In this document: piece by piece, positions 54,707 through 64,000 of the stretch | Position numbering within the stretch: position 1 is the stretch's first letter | How the letters are laid out: each line of letters opens with the position of its first letter | DNA from: Posidonia oceanica | Taxonomy: Eukaryota; Streptophyta; Magnoliopsida; Alismatales; Posidoniaceae | Reading direction: 5' to 3' | NCBI GenBank assembly: GCA_037176725.1 | Contig: JAZBRS010000039.1 | Location: 20,620,001 to 20,684,000 of the forward strand | Length of the DNA: 64,000 nucleotides | Translations under genes and position numbers: made by a program | The notes under the pieces: model-generated | Databases searched by the model: none | What the model was told of the DNA's origin: nothing | Seen by the model: the letters and a program-made list of their open reading frames with translations, nothing else

Positions 54707-57700
54707 CTAGGGGTGTGCAAAACAGGTTCTCCCACATAAATGGGAGCTAGGAGTACTTAAGAGTGTGTGCAAAGATGCCAAATGCAATGATGCATGGGTG
54801 CAATGCATGCAAAAATGCAAGAAATGACCTAAGAATGACTTTTCAGAAAAGTTAAGGACCTATATGCAAGTTTTGAAAAAGTTGAGGACCTAAATGCAAG
54901 GATTTTGAAAAGTTAGGAGCTTATATGCAAGGTTTTTGAAAACTTGAGGGTCTAAATGCAATTAAAACAAAATGTAGGGTTTGAAATGCAATTTAATAAG
55001 GAAAACATGCATTTAAATGAGTTTTGTAAACATGCAATAGACTAATGTGCAATTTTGAAACATGTAGGGGCTAAAATGCAATTTTATAAGGTAAAATGTG
55101 GTTGTAATTGGTATGTGAATGTAAACAGAGGATCTATGTGTAATTTCGAAACATGTAGGGGCTATAATGCAATTTCATAAGCAAAAGTATGCATTTAAAT
55201 GAGTCTTGTAAACATGTAGAGGACCTATGTGTGATTTTGAAACATGCAGGGGCTAAAATGCAATTTTATAAGGAAAAGATGCTGGAAAAAGATGCTGTGC
55301 ATGCAGATGAAGGACCTAAGTGCAAAAATGAAGAAAGATGGGATAGAAATGCAATGCAGTAAGGAAAAGATAGAAAATAAATGATTTAACAACAGATCAG
55401 AGGACTAAAAAGCAAATAAAGTAAAGATCAGGATTAAAATGCAATTTAATAAGGAAAAAACAGAAGATTAAATGAGTTTAACAACTAGAGGATTAACATG
55501 CAAAAATAAAAAGATGCTGGACTAGAAAATAAAGAAGAAAAACTACATTTGAACTACAGTAGGACCATAATGTAAATAAAATAAATGGCAAGATTGGAAA
55601 TTAAAAAGACAGAAACTTAAATGAACTAGAACTGGACTAAAACATAAATAAAATAAATAACAGGGCTGGAAATAAAGAAAAGTAAAGAAACTGTAACTGC
55701 AGAGGACTAAAAAGAAAATAAAAAAACATGCTAGGCTGGAAATAAAGAAAACTTAATGCTTTTACTTGACAGAAGGATTAACATGTAATTAAACAGATCT
55801 GTAGGTTTTCATGCAATTTCATATGATTTTAATTCAAACTTAAATGATTCTTAAACGATGGCAGGACTAGAAAGCAATAAAATAAAAACGCAAGGTAAAA
55901 ATGCAATTTTTGGTAAAATATGCATGATAAGTAGAAATAAATGCACAGTAAATGGAAGAAGAAGAGGCCACTGTAGCACAGTGCTACCAGTGGCCGGAGA
56001 AGGCAGAGATGGGGTGTTGGTGCGGCACAGAAGCGGCGGGGGCCTTCGTTGGAGACACGTGGAGGTCTGGGCTGCGTCGACGGCTCGTGACGCGGCCTGA
56101 AGCAGACCGGAGACGATGACGGAGGTCTGCAGAGTGTCCGAAGGCAAAGCGGGCGACTGGAAGAACGCTAGAGGGAACTGGAGGCATGGCTGCACTCCTG
56201 GGAGCTGCGCGGAGCTCGGATGATCAACGGAGGTGCTTTCTGTGGACCGGAACGGCGAGGCGAGCTCGAAGCTCGCCGGAGAAGACGGGTTAGCAATGGT
56301 GCTGACCCGGCGCGAGGAGAAGGGAAACCCCTATCTGAGGGGTGGAAAAGCAGAAGAAGGAGGAGATTAAGCTAGTGGGAGAGAGGGGTACCTGTTTTGC
56401 TGGCTGGAACGTCCCTCCGACGTGGGTGGATTCTGTAGATGCTGGCGGTGGTCGTTCGGCTGTTGGAGGCGTCGTCGGCAGCTTGCGTTCGTCTGAAACG
56501 ACTCCACACAACCCTCCAGAGCTTGCTAAATGGCTGGAACGAAGCTTCGACGACCGGAGCGATGAATGGCACTTTTGGGTGCAGCAGAGGTTGTCTGAGG
56601 TGGAGGAGGAGGTTTGTTGCTCCCTGAGATGATTGGAAGCTACCGGTGGACTTCTGGAACCTCAGTGATAGTGTAGGGATGCTTAGGTGGGTCTGTGGAG
56701 GCTTGGAGAAGGAGATTGGTGTTGGGTTGATTTCGGGTAGAAATTGGGGATGACTGTTTGTTGTGGAGGATATTGGCTGTGGTGAGGCTGAAGGCCAATG
56801 CTTGGGTGGTTTAGGAAGGTAGTGTTTTAGTGGATTAGAGGGTGGAGTTTGGGACAAAATGGAGGCCTGTGGTGTTGGGAATTTTTGAAGAGGTGGTGTT
56901 GGGTTGCTGTGAGTGATATCAAGTGAATGGGTGGATTCTGGGATGAGTTGGAGAGTGGAATGGAGGGCTGTGTATTGCTGGAAGATGGGTGGATTTGGGG
57001 GATGAATTTGGAGTGATTTGCTGGGCTATGAAGGCTTCTGGATCAGTGGAAAGGAAGAGGAGGAAGAGCTAGTTTTTTGGCAGAGGAAGGGGAGGAGAAT
57101 GCAGGCTCTCTTGCTCTCGGGATGCTCTCTCTCTCAGGGTTGGCAAAAGGTGTTGGATGGAGGAGCTAAGGGCTGGCTTTAACAGGGGCTGGAATTCAAA
57201 TGCTGGCATGGGTTGTGGTTTGAATCCACCGGCGTGGGCACTAGAACTGGATTGGAAGGGCGGTCGGCGAGAAGATGGGTAGTAAATGCCCCTCAGAAGA
57301 ACCACTGAGAGAAAAGAGAGTGGAGGCGAGCTGTTGCTCGAGGTGATGGCGAGGGAAGAAGTTGAATTCAAAGGAGGGAGGGAAGGCTGTTGGTCGCGGG
57401 AAGAAGAAGAAGTTTGAAGAAGAAGAAGGAAGAGGAAGAAGGAGGGAAGAGGAAGGCAGTGCGGGTAGTGGGCCGGGCCTCGGTGCAGGAGGAGAAAAAT
57501 AAAAGAAAAAAGAAAGGAGAGGAAGGAGGGAAGGGGGCCAGTGGGCCGGACTAGAAAGAAAATTAAAAAGAAAGATGAAGAAAGGAAGAAGAGGAAAGGA
57601 AAAAGAGGAAAAAGAAAATTAAAATAAAATAAAAAAGATTTGAAAATACTTTTAAAGTAGTTGTTTTTAAGTTAGGATTTTTAATTAGATTTTTAAAGAT

Positions 57701-59117
57701 TGTTTTTAAATTAATTAGAGAGAGTTTTAGCTTTGGTTTAAGTTTTTAGGATTTTCTTTAAGTTTTCTTTAATTTGTTTTTTTGATTTTGTTTTGATTTT
57801 GTTTTGAATGTTTGTTAAGTTTTTTTTTTAATTATTTTTTAGTTAGGTTTTCCTTGTTAAGTTGGGATTTTTAATTAGGCTTTTTTAATGGATTGCTTTT
57901 TAATTAGTTAGGAGGAGTTTTAGGTTTTTTGATTTTAGTTTTTAGGATTTTTCTTAAGTCTTCTTTAAATTGTTTTTGATTTTGTTTGTTAAGTTCTTTT
58001 AATATTTTTTAGTTAAGTTTTTCTTGTTAAGTTTTTTCCTTTTTTCTTTTTAATTAAATTGTTTTGAAGTTTTCTAATTGTTTCTTTTAGATTTGTTAAG
58101 TTAAGTTTTTTTTCTTAATTACTTGTCTTAGTATTTTTAATTGTTTTCTTCTTTTTTAGGATTTGTTTTTGATTATTTTTAATAAGGTTTTTACTTTTGT
58201 TTTGTTTTGATTATATTTTGGTTTTTGTTTGATTTTTAATAGCATTTTCTTTTGTTTGTTTTGTATTTTTTAGATTGCATTCTTAGTTTCCCTTTTTAGT
58301 TGGATTTAGTTAGGTCTTTGTTTTTAATTGCTTGTTTAAGTTTTTAATTATTTCTTTTTAGGATTTTGATTTGTTCATCTTTTGTTTTAGAGTTTTAAAG
58401 GTTTTTTTAAAGATTTAGTGGAAGAAAGAAAAGGAAAAGGAAAAGGAAAAAGAAAAGGAAGAAATGGAGAAGGAAGGAAGAAAGAGAGGAGAGAGAGGAA
58501 AATAAATATTGGAAAATCAAGATATAAGCTAAAAATAAAATAAAAATACAAAATAAAATACAGAAGAGAGAGATGCACAAGGTGGGCCCACAGTCAAGTA
58601 AGAAAAGGAGAGAGAAGGGAGTGAAAAGAAGGAGAATAGGAGGGGGAGAGAGAGGAGAGAAAAGAATAATTTAGGAGAGAGAAAAGGATAATTTGGAGAA
58701 ATGAAGGGGTTAGAAGTTTGGAAAAGAGGTGGAATTTGGTGAGTGTGTGGCCTAGGGTCTCTAGTGTTGGACCTAGGATTTGGAATTGGATTTAGGAAGA
58801 TTTTGGAAGGGTTTTGAGGTGTAGAAAAAGGGTAGTTTTTTCTAGGATTTTATCTAGGTTTTCTAGGGTTTTTGGGAGTGGTTTTGGTTTGAAATTTCTA
58901 AGAATTTTTTGGTGGGTTTTCTAAGTTGGGAAGGATGAGTTTTGCTATGGTTTTTGGGTAGTTTTTGGGTTTGGAAAATGGGTGTGATTCTAGGTTAGGT
59001 TTGGGCTTGATTTGGAGAGATGGATGAAGAAAAAGGTGTAGGTTTGGACCTAGATTTGGGTGCAGAAGTCACCAGAAGATTCCAATTGATTCAACCTATC
59101 AAAATGGGGTGTCAACA

Positions 59118-59122
59118 ATATG
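59118..59122. repeat. Target-site duplication ATATG (right) of LTR4
   Basis: Matches 53106-53110. Confidence 0.87.
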
Positions 59123-59641
59123 GCTACATGGATTTGTAACGTGGGAATTGAAAATGAGGGATCGTGGGATATGGGTGGAAATGTGTTTTGGACAGAGGGC
59201 ACAATAGCATTTGCACTTGGGAGTCGATTGGAATCCCAAAATCGAACTCTGTCAATCCCGGTGTGTTGGACGCCTACCTGAGCTGTGTCTTACAAAAGAC
59301 GTTGTCTCAGGCAGTGTCCTACACCCCAAAGAGCAGGATGGTGTTAAACACTGGATTTTTTGCGTATTACGTAAGACGCAGGTATATCTGGCTTCCAACG
59401 ACCCAGAGTGGGTTTTGGATTTTTTTGGGCGTATTTCTTGGATCTTTGGTTGGGCTTGGGCTCAGGACTAGGCTTAGGTTTAAGCTTGGGTTTGGACAAG
59501 GCTTAGGTTTAGGCTTGGTTTTGGGACAAGGCATAGGTTTAGGCTTGGTCTGAGATTAGTGAATAGGTATGGGCCACCACGACCGGACACATCATTGGGA
59601 GAAAACCGCCGACGAAGGACTATAAAATCGGAGTATCTATA
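59123..59641 (-). mobile_element. LTR6 fragment 3 (5' end of the old LTR)
   Basis: On the minus strand the LTR would begin TATAGATACTCC at 59641, a decayed version of TGTTGACACCCC, just after a purine tract. It contains another palindrome, TGCGTATTACGTAAGACGCA (59361-59380). AGGCTTAGGTTTAGGC repeats (59470-59550) correspond to the CCTAAACC-rich start of other LTRs. ORFs here are chance frames. Confidence 0.65.
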
Positions 59642-59790
59642 GATACCCCTTCCTGAGCGAGGTCGAGGAAACAAAGGCTGCTGCTCAGGATTGACAAGAC
59701 ACTACGACTGTAGTCGGTGGGGAAGCAATGTTGCTGTTGACATAAGTCACTTATCCGGTGGATGTACAAAAAATCATGACTTGTTGCAAC
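59642..59790 (-). mobile_element. 3' internal region remnant with purine tract, belonging to LTR6
   Basis: On the minus strand it reads CACTTATCCGG-like sequence, then GTCAATCCTGAGCAGC..., then CGCTCAGGAAGGGGTATC, matching the PPT hairpin of elements A and the composite. It shows that LTR6 was a 3' LTR. It is broken at 59790 by LTR5. Confidence 0.65.
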
Positions 59791-60589
59791 TGTAGTAATC
59801 CCAGTGTTCAGATTGTCCATGCACGATGCCAAAGCTCGCGTGCACCGATCGGAATCAGGCTCACTATTAGCGGCTATGTCCGAGAAGGAAGACCTAACTC
59901 GAAAACATTTAAAAGAGGGAAAAAGGGAAAGAAAAGAAGAAGATAAGACAAAATCGGAGTCGCCACCAAGTCTATTAAATCGGAAGACGAGGAAAACCGG
60001 GGAAATGCGCGAATAATTGCGCAAAACCAAGCAAAAGATGCAATGCAGGGCAATGCAAAAGAAATGAGATGCAAATGAATGCAAATGGTGTGGCTCGTGC
60101 CTAGGACAAGGGCAATATGGTCATTACGGGCCAAGAGAGGGTAAGGACTCCTGTTACGCGCGGGGAAGGTGTTAGGCACCCCCGACACGCCCGAGAATCG
60201 GTCTTTCTAGGCTTACGCTCGCATATGCAGGGAAATGCAGACTTTGAATGCCTAAGTGCCAATGAATGCCTATCTAAATGCTCAAAGGTGTGCTCTAAGT
60301 GATGAAAGACGATGCAGGGAAGTAAACGTGCAACCTAAGCGCTCAGCAACGCTGTCTGTGTTCCGAACCGGGCGAAACCTGGCTCGTGAGAACTCCGGAC
60401 AGTAAGCATCACTGCCCTATATGCAAATGCGGGCGATAAAACAAAACATCGGGGAAAACATGCAATGCAAGCGACATGCAAGAGGAAACAGCGTAAAACA
60501 GTGCGAGGAACGAAACAAGAATGCGAAAAGACGCGAAAACAAAGTTGACATGCAAAATGATGCAAGGAACGGAACAAGGACGCAAAACG

Positions 60590-61160
60590 ATGCGGAAAAA
60601 CGAAAGGAGGGCGCAAAACCAGGCAAGAAAAACAAGGGCACGCAAAACGAGACGAGAAAACGAAAGGGCACGCAAAACGGTGCAAGAAAACAAGACTGCA
60701 TGCAAAACGGAGCAAGACAAGGAAGCGGCACACAAAACGGAGTGAGAAAACTTGAAAACACGCAAAACGGTGCAAGGAAACTAAAGGGCACGCAAAACGG
60801 TGCAAGACAAAGAGGCGGCACGCAAAACGGGGCGAGAAAACTTGAAAGCACGCAAAACGAGGCGAGGAAACTGAAGGACACGCAAAACGGTGCAAGACAA
60901 AGAAGCGGCACGTAAAACGGTGTAGGAAGACAAGACTACACGCAAAACGAGGTGAGAAAACTGAAGGGCATGCAAAACGGTGCAAGACAAAGAAGCGGCA
61001 CGCAAAACGGTGCAAGAAAACAAGACTACACGTAAAACGAGGCGAGAAAACTAAAGGGCACGCAAAACGGAGCGAGGAAACTAAAGGGCACGCAAAACGG
61101 TGCAAGATAAAGAAGCGGCATGCAAAACGGGGCGAGAGAACTAAAGGCACGCAAAACGAT
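60590..61160 (-). repeat. 30-bp tandem array in LTR5
   Basis: Same unit as LTR1 (complement GCACGCAAAACGGTGCAAGA) but fewer copies. False ORFs occur on both strands. Confidence 0.88.
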
Positions 61161-61208
61161 GCAAATGGCATGCAAATGAATGCAGTACTGGGGTTCAGGA
61201 GGACATAC

Positions 61209-61384
61209 CTGGAGATCCGGGAATCTGATCGGAGATCTGCTTGGTCCATGCTGAAGAGCGCTTCGCTGCGGTCGCCTGGGCAGCTCACTTGAGGAGATCC
61301 AACGGTCGGATTGAAAGATATCGCAGCTTCGGAGCAGAAGGGCCAGAACAGGAGAAAAGAACAGATCTAAGTGTTCAGGAGGTC
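61209..61384 (-). other. Exon-like conserved block of LTR5 (176 bp)
   Basis: On the minus strand it follows CCCCCTAG and ends CCAG before GTATGT. Confidence 0.55.
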
Positions 61385-64000
61385 CTAGGGGGTGCTGAAG
61401 GTCCTCCCAAGTGAAGGGGAGTTAAAAGTGCCTAGTGTGTGCAAAGGGGATGCTGAAATGCCAGACTAAATGAATGCAGAATGCATGCAAAGCAAGAAAG
61501 GACAAAGAAAAGCAATTTGGAAAGAACAGGGATTCGAAAGCATTTTTGAAGAAAGAAAGGGGCTAAAATGCAAATTTTCCAGAAAACGAAGGTTCTGGGG
61601 AGTCCGAGAATGCAAGTGGAGGGCCTACATGCAGTTTTTGCAAGCATAGGAGTTAAAATGCAACTTAGGGGCAAAACAGTCTTTTTACATGGCTTTTTGA
61701 AAGATGCAAGGCTCTATGTGTGATTTTTAAATCATGCAGGGTCTGAAAATGCAATTTAGTATGGAAAACATGCTCTGGAATCACTGACCATGGACTGAAA
61801 TGCAATTTTTGAAAATGCAAGGTTGAAAATGCGATGCAATAAGCTAATATGCATGCAAAGGGGTTACTGTCCATTTAAAATGGACCTAAATGCAAATATG
61901 AGAAAACAGAGGGGCAAAAGTGCAATGTATCAACCAAAAATCAAAATCAGAACCTAAGTTACTACAGTGCAGAGGATCAGACAGTAAATATGAAAAAACA
62001 GAGGGGCCCAGTATGCAATTTGATATGGTAAAATACATGCAATTAAATAGACTGATTTAAAACAGGACCTAAGTGCAATAATGGAAAGCAGAGGGACTAA
62101 AGCATAAAACTTTACAACTGAAACGCACAGTAAATGGACTGAAAGGCAAATACTGAAAAAAGGAAATAAAAACAGCAATTTGGCATAGTATTCAATTAAA
62201 AACTAAGCAAAATAAATGACAGAAGGACTAAAATGCAAAAATTAAAGAACTCAAGCTAAACATGCAATATTTACATCTAAACTATACTAAAGGGGAAAAT
62301 AAATGAACAGTGGTTGGTCGACGGCGACGAGCACTGTAGCAGAACGCCGGCAGTGCTCGTGACCGCCGACAGGGGAGGTTGGGGAGGCGCAGACCGGCGG
62401 AGCTTGGTGCCGGCGTTCGTCCGGAGCTCTGGGAACTGTCCGGAGTTCGCTCTGCTGGCCGGAGCGTCGTGGAGGTCAGGGGACCGGCGCCGGAGAAGAA
62501 AGGAAGACCGGCGAGTTGCAGGAGCGTCTGGAATGCTCGGATCTGGCCTCCGACCGGCGGGAAAGCAACAGGGGGAGGAGAGAGAGCTAGGGGAAAGAGG
62601 ATTTACATGTGGCTGTGTCCGGAGCGTCCTCCCGACCTCGGCAGTGCCGGAAACGGCCGGTGGACGTCGTCTGGTCGCTGCGGACGTCCTCGGTGGCTCG
62701 CGACGGCTGGAGCTGCCTCAGAGCATCCTTCTGGTGCTCCCTAGATGTTCAGGCGGAGCTTCTGCGGCTCGAGCGGGAGAATGCAGTTGGTGGGTCGACT
62801 GTGAGCTGCTGGAGGTGGGTGGGGCGGCGTGTTGCTCTCAGGATCGAGCGAGGGCTTCGGGGAGGTAGCTGGAGGTTCGGTGATGGTGTTTGGAGGGTTA
62901 GGTTAGGTCTGTGGAGGCTGTGAGTGAAGTTTGCTGGTGGAATGAAATCTGGGCAGAACTAGAACAAAGTGTTTGTAGTGGGGCGTTTCGTCTGTGGTTG
63001 GGGAGAAGGCTGAAGGTCGGGTGGCTCTGGAAGGTGGAGTCTTGGCGAATGTCTGGGCAAAGTTTGGGAGGATGTGGTGGACTGTGGTGTGAGGAATTCC
63101 AGAAGGGATGAGAGTTGGGTTCCGGTTGGATTTCAGGTGTTTGGGGGTGAAATGTCGATTGTTTTCGATGTAGAAAGGAGGGGAAGAGTTGCAGGTGGCT
63201 TGGGTGAGATTGGGGGGCGAATTCTGGATGGTTCTGGAGGTGTTTCGGGTGCTGGTTTGCTGTGGAAAGAAGAGGCGGAAGGTCTGAAACTCTCGGTGGA
63301 TTTCTGGGGAAGAATCGCTCTCTCACTCGCTGGGATTGCTCTGGAATGCTCTCCTCCTCTCTCCGGGTGAACTCTCTCTTCTTCTCCTCTCCTTTCCTCT
63401 TGAAAATCACTCTGATCTCCTCTCCTTTTCCCGCTCTGAAATCTGACCACTCCTCCCTTTGCTTTGCAGGTCTGCGACCATTGAATGCTGCGGAGAGGCG
63501 ATGGCAGGAGCAAGGACGGTTCGGCGCACGCCAGCCCGGCTCGAGCAGGAGGTGACAGGTCGGGCAGAGCGGCAGGCCGGCGGACACTGTAGCTCTGCAA
63601 ACGCGGGAGGAAGGAAGGAGGACGAAGGTCGACTGTAGCTGTGGGCTGCGGTTTTTAAAAAAAAAAGGGTAACAGGCTGATGAGCCCAGCAAGGAAGAAA
63701 AGAAAGGATAAAAGGAAGAAAGAAAGAAAGATGGAAAGAAGGAGGGAAATAAAATAGGAAAAAAAAGATAAAAATAAACAAAAATATTAGATGAATTGGG
63801 TTGTAGGTTAGGTGTTTAATTGGATTTTTTAATGACTGTTTTTTAGGTTAATTAGTGTGTTTTAGGCTTGATTAGGATTTTAGGACTTTCTTTTGTTTTT
63901 AATTTGTTTTCCACTTGATTAAGTGTTGGTTAAATCTTTTTAAATTGTTTTTAAAATTGTGTTTTCTTGTTAAGTATTTTAGGATGTTAATTAGGATTTT

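Larger units (their letters stand above)
53111..59117 (-). mobile_element. LTR4, minus-strand solo LTR (6007 bp)
   Basis: On the minus strand it starts TGTTGACACCCC (59117) and ends AATACTACA (53111), with matching five-base target duplications. No internal region is present, so it is a solo LTR left by recombination. Order on the minus strand: start with CCCTAA-like words, A-rich segment (58400-57600), pyrimidine tract, GC-rich segment with donor-like AACAGGTACC (GT complement 56390-56391), AT-rich GCAT/GTCC segment (55850-54790), exon-like block (54706-54530, then GTAAGT), 30-bp array (54075-53815) and conserved tail. Confidence 0.92.
59791..64000 (-). mobile_element. LTR5, minus-strand LTR, 5' end outside the window
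   Basis: On the minus strand its 3' end is GGATTACTACA (59791). It is the same subfamily as LTR1, for example the shared GGGCTCATCAGCC word beside a pyrimidine tract at 63670-63700 and 7995-8010. It has the conserved tail (59800-60420), a 30-bp array (60590-61160), an exon-like block (61384-61209), the GCAT/GTCC segment (61450-62290), the GC-rich segment (62300-63600) and the start of the A-rich segment at the right edge. The base pairs after its end (GTTGC on the minus strand) are not a primer-binding site, so it is a 3' or solo LTR. ORFs in it are artefacts. Confidence 0.88.

Overview
The window is wall-to-wall plant repetitive DNA. I see no host gene, tRNA or rRNA. Everything I can assign belongs to one group of giant Ty3/gypsy LTR retrotransposons of the Tat/Ogre type. 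The evidence is a gag-protease-RT-RNaseH-archaeal-type RNaseH-integrase polyprotein, a primer-binding site matching plant tRNA-Arg, LTRs of about 6 kb, and a separate downstream ORF with a plant DUF7745/mobile-domain-like fold. The host is therefore a plant, probably an angiosperm with a large repeat-rich genome. I cannot name the species.

Layout: (1) 1-12392, element A, the 3' part of a degenerate plus-strand element. It has a polyprotein remnant with the RT-integrase part deleted, a dead DUF7745 ORF, hairpin-rich tandem repeats, and a 3' LTR (LTR1, 6428-12392). (2) 12393-12940, an internal-region remnant. (3) An old minus-strand LTR (LTR6), now in three pieces (about 12941-13781, 52129-53110, 59123-59641). 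(4) A plus-strand solo LTR (LTR_B, 13782-16262 and 50903-52123) inserted in LTR6 with target duplication ATGGG. (5) Inside LTR_B, a young tandem composite (16263-50902): partial internal region, LTR2 (21945-27802), complete internal region (27803-44864), LTR3 (44865-50902). LTR2 to LTR3 is a 28.96-kb unit with an uninterrupted 2953-residue polyprotein and an intact 400-residue second ORF. (6) A minus-strand solo LTR (LTR4, 53111-59117) in LTR6 with target duplication ATATG. (7) A minus-strand LTR (LTR5) from 59791 to beyond the window.

How the parts work together: the polyprotein supplies particle formation, maturation, reverse transcription and integration. The primer-binding site after LTR2 and the purine tract before LTR3 prime the two DNA strands. 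The DUF7745-like protein has no established role in the cycle. The region between that ORF and the 3' LTR is made of small hairpins and larger branched modules whose two arms change together between copies. Each LTR carries an exon-like block of about 176 bp bounded by AG and GT, conserved among LTRs that are otherwise diverged. These two non-coding structures are the most notable things here.
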